64,000 bases of DNA from Lojkania enalia (Eukaryota; Ascomycota; Dothideomycetes; Pleosporales): the NCBI GenBank assembly GCA_010094045.1, contig ML986601.1:216050-280049 (forward strand), read 5' to 3'. Positions within the stretch are counted from its first letter, which is position 1; each line of letters opens with the position of its first letter. Below the pieces are notes generated by a model. The model saw only the letters and a program-made list of their open reading frames with translations, had not been told where the DNA came from and searched no databases. This document shows positions 22,833 to 35,600 of the stretch, piece by piece. Position numbers and translations under genes: made by a program.

Positions 22833-24265
22833 ATGTCGGTCCTGGAACCCGAATCGGGAATCTGGTATGCTTGTTGTTGGATAATAGTCTTCACCCGGCT
22901 CATTTCCAGGAGACTACATTTGGGATCATGGAAAGACTTGCAGGTGGATGATTATCTGATTGTTGTTACAATGGTACAAAGACCTGGGTTAAAGCTGGGA
23001 GGTGCACAACTAATGTATCTTTGAAGGCTACCGATACGGTCTTAATGGCAGCACTGCACGTCATTCTCCATACTAGCAGCAATCTTATTGAGCCCGGAGT
23101 AGACGCTTCAAAATTCACCGAGCAGGAAGTGAATGATCGAATTTTCGGCTCTAAGCTCGTTCTGGTGGTCGAGCAGATGCAGATAGTCACTGTGTGGCTT
23201 GTGAAGACATGTCTGCTTTTGATGTACAATCGTATGACGTATGTACATTTGCTATTCGCTGTCTCTTTTTGACTGACGCTGGGATCAGAGCACTTCTACC
23301 CCAACAGAAAATTGTGAAGATTGTTGCAGGTTATGTTGCGTTAGGCTTTGTAAGTTGGCAAAGACTTCTAGTAGTGGAAACTACAGCTGACCTGGCGACC
23401 AGGTTATAATGGAGATATTGTACCTCGGAGTCTGGTGTCGTCCTTTCACTGAGTATTGGGCTGTGCCTCCAGATAATCGTATGCTCTCTGTCCTACTTTT
23501 TTGTTAGAGTACGATGCTTACAAGATATTCAGCGCAATGCTCCGCCGCAACTAATCACCTCATCACGAACGCAGTCCTCAACATTTCTTCTGATGTCATG
23601 ATCATCCTCATACCTATGCCGCTGCTCTTCAAAGTAAAAATTCCCACAAAGAATAAAGCTATCCTCTTTGGCGTATTTCTTGTTGGCACCTTTACTGTAA
23701 GATAAATTGGAATTATTTGGTGCTTCATGGTTTGTGCTGACATAGGTAGATCATCGCCGCTACTCTGAACAAATACTATTCCTTTACGCATCCTTTTGGA
23801 CAAGAATGGACAATATGGTATCTCCGCGAATCCTACACCGCTATACTCTGCGCGAACCTCCCACTGATCTGGCCCATTCTACAACGAATCTTCAAACTCA
23901 ACAATTGGAGCCAGCGATCTTACAATTCCGGTCCATACGGGACCCAGACGCGATCCCGCGGACCCCTGTCTGTGTTCAAGAGTAACGCGCCAAAGTCGAG
24001 GCTACGATCTGAACCAGACAGTAATATTGGGAACTTACGAAGACCTGAGAGCCAAGAACAAATCAACGCAATTGTGGAACCACTCAAGATATACCAAAAT
24101 ACCGAAATATCGGTGCATTCATCAGATGCAAAAGAGCTAGGTGGACCGATATTTGAGCTTGGGCCAATGCCACCGCCACAGAGTCGGACAAGCATTGATA
24201 GCAAGAGAAGCGGAAGCAGCGGTTCGGATAAGGGAGGAGTCACTACAACCTGCCAGGCCGTCTAA
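22833..24265 (+). CDS. Fungal rhodopsin-like (PTH11-related) seven-helix membrane protein
   Basis: Six exons: 22833-22973, 23027-23238, 23289-23349, 23403-23478, 23533-23696 and 23750-24265; 389 aa. It matches the fungal 'integral membrane protein / rhodopsin domain' family: RLHLGSWKDLQVDDYL at the N-terminal cytoplasmic loop, VTVWLVKTCLLLMYNRM, ALGFVIMEILYLGVWCRPFTEYW, NPQCSAATNHLITNAVLNIS, PMPLLFKVKIPTKNKAILFG and ESYTAILCANLPLIWPI. Helices are visible at all these sites. The tail after about residue 285 is hydrophilic and Ser-rich. The family is large in Pezizomycotina and probably contains receptor-like proteins, but no ligand is known for most members. The many short introns all restore phase. 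Confidence 0.85.
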
Positions 24266-24955
24266 ATGATCTAGCTGAATACGGAGTTATATTTCCCAAC
24301 ACGATAGCTCATGCTTGATGTCTCGTAGCTGGCTTCCATCTTCGACTAGATGGTCGTGTTTTGCGCTATTCCTAATCTAGCCATCGTGAATGCGGTACTC
24401 CGCACCGGTTGCCCTACACTGACGAATATCAACCGCCCACATGCAGCCTCAACCCTGTTCTACCCCAGCAAGAGCCAGTAATCTTTGCGATTTGGTTATT
24501 TATTCGCACCTGATAAGCTGGAAGAAAGTCGGCCCGGATACTTACGTTTTGGATTTCCATATCGTATAACATTAACTTCGTTATTTGTCCGCGGGGCTTA
24601 ACGACAATCCCCTCATCTCTTGTCAGGAGTCCATGCTTTTCTCGCTAGAAGCACAAGTCTTGATTCAGTTCGGGCGCCCTTTTTGGCGGAGTTCCGCCGG
24701 CTCGGTAGTAGCAAATTCCATGAGTCCTCACGTTTGAGTCTGCAAACCTGACAAATGCTAGCTAAATGGGTAGCCGACGCGAGTGACGGGTTTGAAAAAG
24801 GGCGCTGTTTAAATAATAGTGTTTGGTTGTAGAATTTGGTTCGCGCATATAAAAATGGAATACATCCCAACCTTATAGCCTATACAATCTCCCCTGATTC
24901 TAATGGTGCCAAAACCCATAGGTACGGATCTTCTCAATATAGTTTAGGGGCAAGC
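24266..24955. other. Intergenic, OYE upstream region
   Basis: About 690 bases. The only structured signal is a CGG-type palindrome at 24685-24698, listed separately. The minus-strand open frame across 24613-24870 has no family features. Confidence 0.5.
24685..24698. promoter_or_regulatory. Near-perfect palindrome GGCGGAGTTCCGCC, candidate Zn2Cys6 factor site
   Basis: Inverted CGG half sites separated by AGTT, inside a 14-bp near-perfect palindrome (only the central GT is asymmetric). It lies 258 bases upstream of the OYE reductase start. Fungal binuclear zinc-cluster regulators bind inverted CGG triplets. The link to this gene is inferred from position only. Confidence 0.35.
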
Positions 24956-26346
24956 ATGGCCTCAGTTCTAGCATCCCCGATAAAACTACCATGTGGACTC
25001 ACGTTCCCGAACCGATTAGTGAAAGTAATTCTTCAAGCATAGATAAGATACGAGGATGACTAATATAGGTAGGCTGCAATGGCGGAATCAATGGCCGACG
25101 ATTCAAAACCTGGTGACGCATACATCACAGCATACAACACCTGGGGGACTGGTGGCTGGGGGTCGTTACTCACAGGTATGGAGGCTTCAGTTTAAAGGAG
25201 CGATGGTTAATTCTTCATAGGAAATGTCGACGTATCAATAGTTTACCGAGGCTCTAACAACACCGTAGCAGTCAAATCCACCGTCGACAAAGCTGCTCGG
25301 GATGCGTGGACACGATGGGCTACAGTCTCACAACAAAACGGTACTCCAACGATTATTCAACTAGTACATCCTGGACGACAGAGCCCTGGAGGAGCGGGTA
25401 ATCGGGGCTTTTTCGAGAAATCAATAGCGCCATCGCCCGTACCCGTCATACTCGGTAATGGGCTGCTCGAGCGGTTGCTATCAAAACTTTTTTTTGGCAC
25501 ACCACGAGAAATGACAGTGAAAGAGATTGAGGAGGTCACCCAACAGTTCGTCGCAGCTGCAAAGCTTGCCTATGAGACCGGATTCAAAGGCATTCAAATA
25601 CACGGCGCGCATGGATATCTCCTCTCAGCTTTTCTTTCCCTGAGAACCAACCTTCGAACCGACGATTATGGTGGTACGGCAGCTAAACGCGCGAGGATCG
25701 TTATTGAGGTCATACGGGCTATCAGAAAAGTAGTGCCAGCATCCTTCTGTGTAGGTCTAAAGATCAATTCTGCCGACGTCGGTGGCTCGGAGAGTCTCGA
25801 AGACTCGTTAGAACAAGTCGGGCTCATTGTGCAAGAGCAATTAGATTTCCTTGAAATTAGCGGAGGATCGATGGAAAATATGAGGATGGCAGCTGGGGAC
25901 AACCTAGACGCGACGAGGACTGCGCAACGCGAGGCATTCTTCTTGGACTACTCGAAAGTTGTTCGTGCTAAGTACCCTAACGTTATCTTAATGGTGACTG
26001 GTGGGTTCAGGACACGAAAGGGTATGCGAAGTGCGATTGAAAGCAATGCTTGCGATCTTATTGGTCTTGGTCGACCTGCAGCCGCATTCCCACATTTGCC
26101 GAAAGATATGATTCTGAACGAAAACATGAAGGATGCTGATGCAATTGCGGATCTTACTCCAGTGCGCGGAAATTGGCTGGTAAGAGCCTTGCCGATCAAG
26201 GCTCTTCATGTGGGCATTGATACTGTAAGTCGAATGTAAGAATGAAATGCTTATATTGCTGATTATGGGAGCAGATGTACTACGGGAAGCAGATACACAA
26301 GATGGCTGCTGGAGGGAAGCCTCAACCACCCCCAAAGTCTAGATGA
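24956..26346 (+). CDS. NADH:flavin oxidoreductase, Old Yellow Enzyme family
   Basis: Four exons: 24956-25024, 25073-25175, 25221-26224 and 26275-26346; 415 aa. It is a FMN TIM barrel: FPNRLVKAAMAESMAD near the N-terminus, QLVHPGRQSPGG, IQIHGAHGYLLSAFLS with the substrate-binding His185 and His188, NLRTDDYGGT, FCVGLKINSAD, LEISGGSMEN, VTGGFRTRKGM and LIGLGRPAAAFP at the phosphate end. The family reduces activated C=C bonds (enones and similar) using NAD(P)H. This subtype (NADH oxidase/2,4-dienoyl-CoA reductase-like, class with SADVGG) is common in fungi with unknown substrate. A CGG palindrome upstream suggests induction by a zinc-cluster factor. Confidence 0.93.
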
Positions 26347-27387
26347 GCGTACGTCTTTGATATACAAGCTATGAAACGCTGGAGGGATGTACTGTTGTTG
26401 CAGGCTCCTATTCTAAGTATGGAAAACATAATTACCCAATGCTTGAGCGTTGCATGGTTTAGTCATTGAGACACAGACTTAAGTATTATTTACAATGCTC
26501 AATATTACGCTAGGATTTAATCCTTCTCAGCCTGTATTACCTTCATGTCTCTCGAAATACTAAATACATTATAGACTTTTCTACGACTTTCTCCTAGCAA
26601 AATCTAATTTTTGTAACCGGAGAAATTAGAAGTGTTACTGAGGTTCATGTCAACGACTCCTCCAGACAGCTCATTCTGCGAAGGTGCTCATAAGACTCGT
26701 GCCATGTAGGATTGTCTTAACTTGCTCGTCCTCATAATCTTTACGTCGCTAATCGGCGATTTAGATGTGCCTGACTTAGTACATAATACTAAACATTATC
26801 AATAGCCTTTTTTGCAGGTTGGTTTCTTGATTCATGCCTCTTGCTAGCTACTTATGCATGAGGGTCAGCCAATCCCAAAACACGGCACGACAATACCATT
26901 TCTAGGATCACCCTGTGAAGATTACGTATCCAATCTCGCATTTGTATCGGTCCTTGGCAAGCGACCATTTTGCATCCCCACCAATCGCGGCTCGGAGCTC
27001 GTTTCGCGATTGGGGTTGCTTAATACTTGATTTTATCTATCTTTGCATCCTTCGACAATTCGATATGTAAAATACCCACCCTTATCTCGTAATGAGAGAT
27101 AACTTTGGCAATCAAAACGCCACTCACATGAGTTCGCGTCGCATTTCTGCACGCTATCACGCGAGGCGAGAACCTCACTTGTTGGAGGTGGTCTGGGCTT
27201 GCATAAAGCGAAGCAAATGCGAATACGCGTATCACACGGTCAACTATGGCGTTCTGAGATGCGGGGTATTTAAATTTAGAGTCCCCGACTCCTTGTGATC
27301 CGTCCCCATCCTTTTCACTTGGCAGCTCTCAGCCTTTCAACTCCTAGTGAGAGACATTACTCTCGATCTCAATAGCAACTTATCACA
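26347..27387. other. Intergenic, no gene seen
   Basis: About 1.04 kb. A TATA-like TATTTAAATT occurs at about 27266-27276, some 115 bases before the GFA start, and is the likely promoter end. Nothing else is recognisable. Confidence 0.5.
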
Positions 27388-27867
27388 ATGCCAAAGACAG
27401 AGTCTCCCACAGCGGGTGTAACACTCAAACCTAGCGAGACTTACACGGGATCTTGCCACTGCTCTCGCTTCAGATATACTGTCACGCACAGTCCACCCCT
27501 TTCCGACCCTGAATGCACTGTCACAGAATGCAACTGCAGTATCTGTGCTAAGAACGGCTACCTCCTAATCTATGTCGATAATAGCAATATTCATTTCGAA
27601 AATGGAGCCTTTGAAGAGCTCACGGTATATAATACTTTATATTCTACAAGTTTGATGGTCCTGAGCTAACAATGACAGAAATATACGTTCGGCCCGAACC
27701 ATAAAATCGCTCACTACTTCTGCCCATCTTGCGGAAGCTCTTGCTTTGCTCAAAGCACGGATACTGAGGGCCCGTATGCCACGATGAAGGCGGTCAACGT
27801 TAGGACGTTTCATGGCTTGGATTTGAAAGGCTTGAATCTAAAAGAAGTTGACGGGAAGAATCTCTGA
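27388..27867 (+). CDS. GFA/CENP-V family zinc protein (glutathione-dependent formaldehyde-activating-like)
   Basis: Two exons, 27388-27624 and 27679-27867, 141 aa, the usual size. The zinc ligands typical of the fold are all present: GSCHCSRFRY (CxC), TECNCSICAKNGY (CxCxxC) and YFCPSCGSSC (CxxC). The family is named after a bacterial glutathione/formaldehyde protein, but most fungal members have no proven substrate; a carbon-sulfur lyase role is one option. Both splice sites (GTATAT donor, TGACAG acceptor) restore frame at LT/KYTFGPNHKIAHYF. Confidence 0.9.
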
Positions 27868-30800
27868 TACAGATATGGAACTCTAAGCGAATGATAGGGT
27901 AGCGATGGAGACAAGGTATCTCCAGTGTTTGTCAGCGTTATATTGGTGTGACTTGCTTATTTCAGTGGTGTATGCACTTGATCTTGTTATCGCCGGTGCA
28001 AACCTTCTCGAAGATAGTATCTAGAAAATCTCACTACGTAAAAGTTCTATATATAAAAGGGTATCATCGAAACTCAACTATTTAGTGTCCTACATATTGA
28101 TAGTCCGTGATGTGTAATTTGCCCCTTGAAGATCCGAAGATTCCTCTAACGAGAGTTTAGTTAGCGCACTTAAAATAGTCTAACGAATTACTTTGTGATA
28201 GACAGTGGCGGCCATCATCCTTGATCACTGTTACCCGGCCCAGGCAACGGCCGAACCTAGATCTCGATAATCGGTCGTCCCGCTCCGATGATCAAACTAC
28301 CTCAGACTGACATAGGTTACCACGCGGCATTCTCTCTTCTACCAAGTTCAATATGTATAAATTTAGCTTCCTTCCTCAAACTTATGCACTACATTAATCT
28401 TGAATCTTTCATGTGCTACATTTCCACTTGGACGAGAACTATGGTCCTCCAAACTGAATGTCCATCGTGATTCATGCTTCCTTTGATCCGAGAACCAAGA
28501 TACGGATTTGGTATGTTGTCATTACAAAAGACTCGGAGTGTAAAATGGGAGACAAAGCTTTAAAATACTCAGTGGCTCAACATTATGCCTTACGCAGTTT
28601 CTAAAAATTGATGAAGTTCGATGCTAGGGCAAAGTAGCATTCGGCAACGCACATTACCACATAGAGCACCGCAGTCAGAGTCTCGGGTTTTGAAACAGAG
28701 AGTGAAGCAATGATTAAGTCTCTATGCATTTTCGAATCTATGGCTCATCATCTCGAATCTCAATTATGCCATAACATGTGTATTTGCTTGATGGACTTCA
28801 ACGGGACATTTTATACGCCCTCGACACGGCAAACGGTAAGCAGAGGAAAAAATAAAAATAAAAAATAAAAAAAAGTGTCGGAACATGCCTAGTACTAACA
28901 GACAAAGCTTCCCAAGGCCGTTGCTCTAGATACGTGGATCGCACTGGTAAAGACCGCTAAAAACCTGAATTTTGGATCTCTATATACGAGTTTCAGGAAC
29001 GCCAATTCCAAAGAATAATCCAGAGCGTATCACATGAAGATAGAATGATTGATATCTTCCCAAAACCACATTACATGGGAAATTATGAGATCCCCGGGCA
29101 AAATTACATGCTCTTGTAACCGCAGAACTAAAGGAGGAATAACGTCAAACATTGTTTTACAACAACTACAGACGGAATCAAGGTTTTCTAAGTATGGACG
29201 ATTCCTAACTATCAAAAGTGCAGATTAATTATAAGTTTTCTTCACTACAATTTTTCATAGCTTGTCAACATGCGGAAACCAAAAAGGACTTCAAAACCGA
29301 TCTATGGCACGAAGGTCTGGCAAAGAATTATTCTACCTTCTCACCAATACCTAACTAGTTTAGTGGAACGTCACTTGTGAAAGTTCCTTTCGATGGTCAC
29401 ATGAGTAATCCAGGACACTTTGGGGCCGTATCCTGTGACAGCACTCCAAGACATAGATAACTACGGAGGAACCCTGGAAATATATACATCAAAATATCCA
29501 TTCCGCTAGACCTATTCTCGACCGAGCAAGACCCAAAATTGCCATACATTCCATATAATCTTTGATCTTCCTGCCATTGATCTGCAATTAAATATCCCGT
29601 TCTCAATTTACATGTGTGTGATTAAACATTTCGGAACGGAGATATGATGCCGTACTACCGCAAGCTAGAAAACATCTACTTAAGATCTACATGTGCAAAT
29701 TATCTTCGCCGCAGTTTACGGAGCCAAAGCTACTATATTAGCGATTTATTATGCGTAATTTCCGTTCCCCTATTCTCCAAGAACAATGTCCGTCTAGGAA
29801 TCCCGGACGAAAGGTAGAAAAACCAAGTTAGACGAAGCATGTGGCATAGATATCAATATTGTAATTAGCAAAGAGACTGGGGGTGCACGAAAACGAGCGC
29901 CATAAATGGATCATGCGGGAATAGTTCTTGCAACCGCTAGTGGCTATATCCCCTCTACGTTACTTGGTGCCAAACTTTTACCAAGGAATTTCTGAAATTC
30001 AAGACTTTTATTCATCCTTATATTTCTTTTTATGGACAAGCAAAATACTGTAAAGAAAAAAAAATAACAGAAGTTTCATATCAAAATGATCAGAAATACA
30101 TGCATTAGAAAGAATCTGAATACGGCTCATAAGGAAAGAAATCAAAACTAAGGGGAAACTGTGTCCGAACACTTGGCTCTCAAATATTAAAAGCTTTGAC
30201 CTCGGAGGCATGAGTAAGGCCTAGAAATAAAGAGATAACAGGAAATGCGAGAGACAGGAACTTAGATTGAATATATTGATAGCGTGGAACCTCAGAATAA
30301 AAGGAATTCGATATACCTAGTATATTCAAGTCCCTTTGATAATGTATCGAATAAAAAAGCATTAAAAATGCTCTATGTGCTCTTCCGGAATAAGAGAAAG
30401 TTTGGAAATAGATTGGCAAGTTACGAAAGAACTAGGCAACAATCCATGACGAGAAGAATCGTAGCAAAATCTGTTGCTGCAAATGTCCGACGTTTCTGGC
30501 CTCAAGCAACCTCCAAGTTACATCAGTATACCGAAGCGTGATGAAAATTCGTACTCAGGAAAAGGAACAACCGGGGCAATAAATATTTTCGCGTATGATG
30601 ATGCATGAGTATAGAACAAAAAAGCTCACCGCCCTCTTAGCTATGCCGAGCTATTCTCGTCCAATTTCTAAACAAAGATTCTCGGCGATTTCTACATGTT
30701 ACACTGTCTGTTTCAAGGAAGGTGTAAAAATATTTTCAGGGAGGAAAACCATGCATGTACTATGAAGGAACCTGATTATAGACCGTGGAGCGAAATCTAG

Positions 30801-32694
30801 AGAGATATTTCGACAGCGCCACCCTCTTCGTCTAAGTTCCAAATGAATACCATGTACCGCCGCAGCATTTACTCTACCCGGCTCAGATGGCAAGTATTAA
30901 CAAGATCATTCATTCAACGACGTGTCCGGGCTTCCAGCAGCAAAATATTAATTCCTTGATAAAATGTGTGCTACAAAACTAATCAATATTTAGTCGATAG
31001 CGCAAAGAACCAGGAGATTTTTTAATGGCGCAAAGTCCTTTAAACTGCCAATAATAACAATAATAGTGATCTAAGATGTCCGAATAATACTGGAACATCC
31101 GCCCACCTAATCGGGGGTACTAGGAACCGTTATACTTCTGCTCAATGCGACACCAGTACAACGTTTAAAATCATCTCACTCCTAGATTTACGTCGAAGCT
31201 AGAAACGACTCCTTTCGCATCCTCCGGCGAAGGGATCTCAAAAGAAGCGGGAAAGCAGATAGTAGGTATAAAACTACTCTGGGAACAAAGGTCACGGAAT
31301 ACTAATGACACAACAACATGGGATACGAGCAGCATCAAAAAGATAGATTCCTGAACCTGTGGCACAACTTTCAAAACTAAAAAACGCTTTGGCAGCCAAC
31401 GCATGTGTAGATCTAAAAGAAAATCTCTCACCGTTTATCTGCAGGGCTAGAGATCTAAAATAGAAACCACACTTGCGTCCGGTGACGTCGAACGCCCCTA
31501 GGCAAACGGCTCAAGCGCAAAATCCTTCTATTCCATCATGTGGACTGCATTAAATCTGCACTTGAAATCTCAAATTGTGGTATTGCTTTAGGCGCTAAAA
31601 TATGGAGCTCGATCTGCGCATGTGCACGAAAAGACACATCACAGAATCATAAGAGTGTAAAGACCAGAAAAAGGCTAGCAAAATCTACAGGAATCCGGTG
31701 GAACAATAAAATCCATTAGCTAAATAATGAACTACCAAAGAATCGCCCACCTACGGGCATGGCAGTCAAACCATAGACTACAAAATAATCACCTACCTAT
31801 GGACGGGTACTACTAAAATCAATGGAGTGTCACGCATTCACACTATCCTATTGTAGCTAGTATATCTATTCAGTCATATATAGCTCTTTACTTTCCCAGC
31901 CTCCAGCAGGCAAGCCACTTACACTCATTCAATATACTACTACTTTGCCTCAGCAATTCGCTCTGCCTCTCGCCCGACAGATAGCTAAGCCGTGATCCAC
32001 CAAGAAAGCAATCCACCCACAGATCAGCAAGACCAAAAAAGTTTGCTAGTAGTCCATGAACTATTTAAAAAAGCAATCTACCCAAGAATCAACAACAGCA
32101 AAAGCATATGGTATTCAAGCATGAATTATCAATACCCAATTGCTCTTTACATATCAGTTTTGTCAAAAACATCAAGGATAGCAGCAATTCATGTAGTACC
32201 ACTTTCTTTGGTACACACAACAATAAAGCGAGCTGTAGGGATAGTAGATTCGCGGATCAAATCTCCTAGAAGAAGTGGCTTATGGCGTACAAATCTAAGA
32301 CTTAAAAATTCAATATTGCCCACCTATGTTTATCCAAAGTCAATAAGAAGAGGTCTGCTGAACATATGACGACATCGCGCGGCAGAAATATTTATTTCCT
32401 GAGCTGATGAGCCTCATCGTCACACGACATTCAGCAACTGCTTAGTGCCATGCAAATAGTCAAATTAAGAATATAGACATGTCTCGAGCTCATGCTAGAA
32501 CTATGACTAGGGCGATATAATTCGAACCATTAAATATATCAAGTGAAAATTTTTGTTCTAACAATTCTGATACAAGCCCGAATGAAAGAAACCCTATCTA
32601 CCGATATGCTCGCCAACCAATTCTGGTCGGACATGTCTCCAACTGGCTACCCAACTCTTTAGAGTTGACTGGGGATATCCTGTACGCCAACCTC
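27868..32694. other. 4.8-kb gene-poor, AT-rich region with A-rich top strand
   Basis: No protein-coding gene, tRNA or rRNA is recognisable. From about 29.0 to 32.4 kb the top strand looks visibly A-rich and G-poor, with simple A-rich runs (28846-28875). The longest open frame (31992-32369) starts with GTG, lacks an ATG and has no family signature. The stretch could be old transposon remains or non-coding transcription units. Confidence 0.5.
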
Positions 32695-35600
32695 CTACTC
32701 AATCTTTAGCCTCTCAAACTGATTGATGCTCATTTCCCAATTCCTGCCCTCCGTCTCCGCAGCCTTCAGCTTCTCCCTCTCCATCTCCTTGATAGCCTCG
32801 CTAACCTTCTCCTCGAAGTCTTCCATACCCAAGATCTTCTTCTGCTTCTGGACAACCTCATTAGCCTTCCTAAGTCTATCTTTCGCCTTCGTGATCTCCT
32901 TATCGATGTCTACGCGGCCCTTAATGTCTAGGAATACAGTTGCGGATGCGCCCACAGTGTACACAGCACAGCCAGTCGGTGCGGGATCAGACGGTGAGAG
33001 AATGCTAACGTCCGAGATGGTCTTGCCAGAGAGGGCGCGGATAGAGGGAAGTGAGGTAGCCGATGTGAGGACAGAGTGGGTTGAGGCGTCAAGGGCTTGG
33101 ATAAAGGCGTTGCCATTCTTGATGGAATATTCTGAAGTCAAGGAACGTAGTCCCTTCGATACGCCAACGAGGAGTTCATATTCAGCCTCTGCAGCCGGAT
33201 TATCGAATTCCGGTCTGTATTCTGGATACGCGGCGACGGTAATGGAAGCTGTCTTATCGCCCTCTCTCCGCGGGAGACGTTGCCAAAGCTCTTCGGTTAA
33301 GAAGGGCATGAATGGATGGATCATTGTGAGACCGCCTTCAATAGCCGTATATAGCGTTTGCTTTGCCGATTCCTTTTCTTCGGGGGTACCCTCATCGAAA
33401 ATGGCCTTCGAATTTTCGATGTATGTATCACATAGGAACTCGTAGAAGTAGCGGTAAGCAACTTGAGTTGAGTTGCTGAATTCTCTCTGCGAAAGCCGTT
33501 CATTGATAAGTTTTGACGAAGTCGATAGCTTGTGCAAAATCCAACGCTCGGGTAGAGACTCCTTGTTGGACTTTGTAATAGTGGCGCGAGGAGTAAAATT
33601 GCCTAGACGTCCGAGGACGTATTTAGTAGCCTTTGGAAATGTTAGCATATTGCTTAATATTTATAGTCTAATAGACGTGGAATTCTAAAATATACCTGAT
33701 AAATCTTGTTACAGAACCTTCTGTAGCCATGAATAACAGCGACATCGAACGATATATCACCTCCGCCAGTCGTGTAGCCAATCAAAGCCATACGAAGGGC
33801 ATCGGCTCCGCACTCAGGGATACCTTGAGGGAAAGCAGTCTTCTGGTATTTTTCGGCGGTCTTTAATTCCTTGGGATCTAGATTTCCGACTTTGAGCTTA
33901 TCGTTTAGTTGCTGTAATGTAATACCCTCCATTATGTCAATAGGATCGATAACGTTACCGAGAGATTTCGACATCTTCCTGCCTTCGGAGTCGCGAATTA
34001 GGGAATGGCAATAGACCTCCTTGAATGGCACCTTGCCTGTGAGATGAAGACTGAACATAATCATTCGCGCCACCCAGAAGAAAAGAATATCCCAGCCTGT
34101 TTCAAGGACGCTGGTCGGGAAAAGAGAGTTTAGATCGAGAGTGTCCTTAGGCCAGCCCAAGGTAGAGAACGGCCATAAACCGGAGGAGAACCACGTATCG
34201 AGCACGTCCTCATCACGTTTGAGAGTAAACTTCTTCCCAGGAAATTTGGCCTCTGCTTTTTGCCGAGCCTGGTCTTCCGTCCGGCCGGTTACCCACAGCT
34301 CGTTGTCTGTGGTATCGCCCTTCTCGCCTTCAATCTTGACGAAGTAGGCCGGGACTTGGTGACCCCACCAAAGCTGTCTCGAGAGACACCAGTCATTAAT
34401 ATTTTCCATCCAGTGATAGTAGATCTTCTCACTCGTCGCAGGCGTAATCGTGATCTCACCGTCGCGGACAGCCTTGATCGCTGGCTCGGCCAGTTGCTTC
34501 ATAGACATCCACCATTGAGGTTTCATAAGCGGCTCAATGACATCTTTACTCTTCAGGCAAAGGGGGACCTTCATAGGATTATCTTCCTTCTTCACGAACA
34601 GCCCAAGATTCGTCAGCTCTTCGGTGACAGAGTATCGAACATCGAACCGTTTTTGGCCTTCAAAAGGACCTGCGTTATGATTGAGGGTGCCATCATCGTT
34701 AAGGATATTGATGAAGTCTAAGTTATGACGCTGGCCTATGGAATATTAATATTCATTCTCAAGAATCGGAGCATGTATCATACCAAGGGCAAAATCGTTC
34801 GGGTCGTGTGCTGGTGTAATCTTCACAGCACCAGTACCAAACTCCTGCTCAACGTACGTGTCTCCAACTATAGGCAGCAAGCGGTCAATGAAGGGATGTC
34901 TGGCCTTCGCCTTCTTCTCCAGAAGATGCTTATACCGTGGGTCTTCGGGATGTACCTAAAAGCGGGATAGTAGTTAGCAAAAGTCCTTAATAAAGGGGTT
35001 TAGACACTATGTCAAGTTTGCTCTAATAGCAGAGTTAGTCCGTTGTATCCTGATATAACGTACAGCTATAGCAGTATCTCCCAACATGGTCTCTGGTCGG
35101 GTCGTAGCAACCTCGATGAACTCGTTCTCCGAGCCATCAATAGGGTACTTGAAATATGTGATTACGCCAAACTCGACTTTGCGATCGTAATTTGGCACGT
35201 CTAGCAGAGTCCTGCCAGCGAGTTCCTTTTGGCTGACCTCGAGATTGGACAATGCGGTGTTCAGCTTCGTGCACCAATTCACCAGACCTATGCATGTAAG
35301 CTTCTAGTAATGAACCGCACGAGATGACCTACGGTTCGAGCGGTAAATGAGACCTTCCTCATGCATCCGGCAGAAGACCTCGGTAACGGCAACAGATAAG
35401 TTCTCATCCATGGTGAAAGCCTCGCGCGTCCAATCGAAGCTACCGCCCATCCTCTTCAGCACACGATTGATATTCGCATGGTACTCGTTCTTCCAATCCA
35501 TTGTCGTCTCAAGGAACTTCTCGCGACCAAGATCGTATCTCGTCTGCTTATTCCTCCGCCACAGCATATTCTCGACAACACTCTGTGTGCTGATACCCGC

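Noticed and set aside
31992..32369. 125-codon open frame on plus strand
   Set aside because: Begins with GTG, has no ATG near the start, no motif and lies in A-rich DNA where stops are rarer on this strand by composition.
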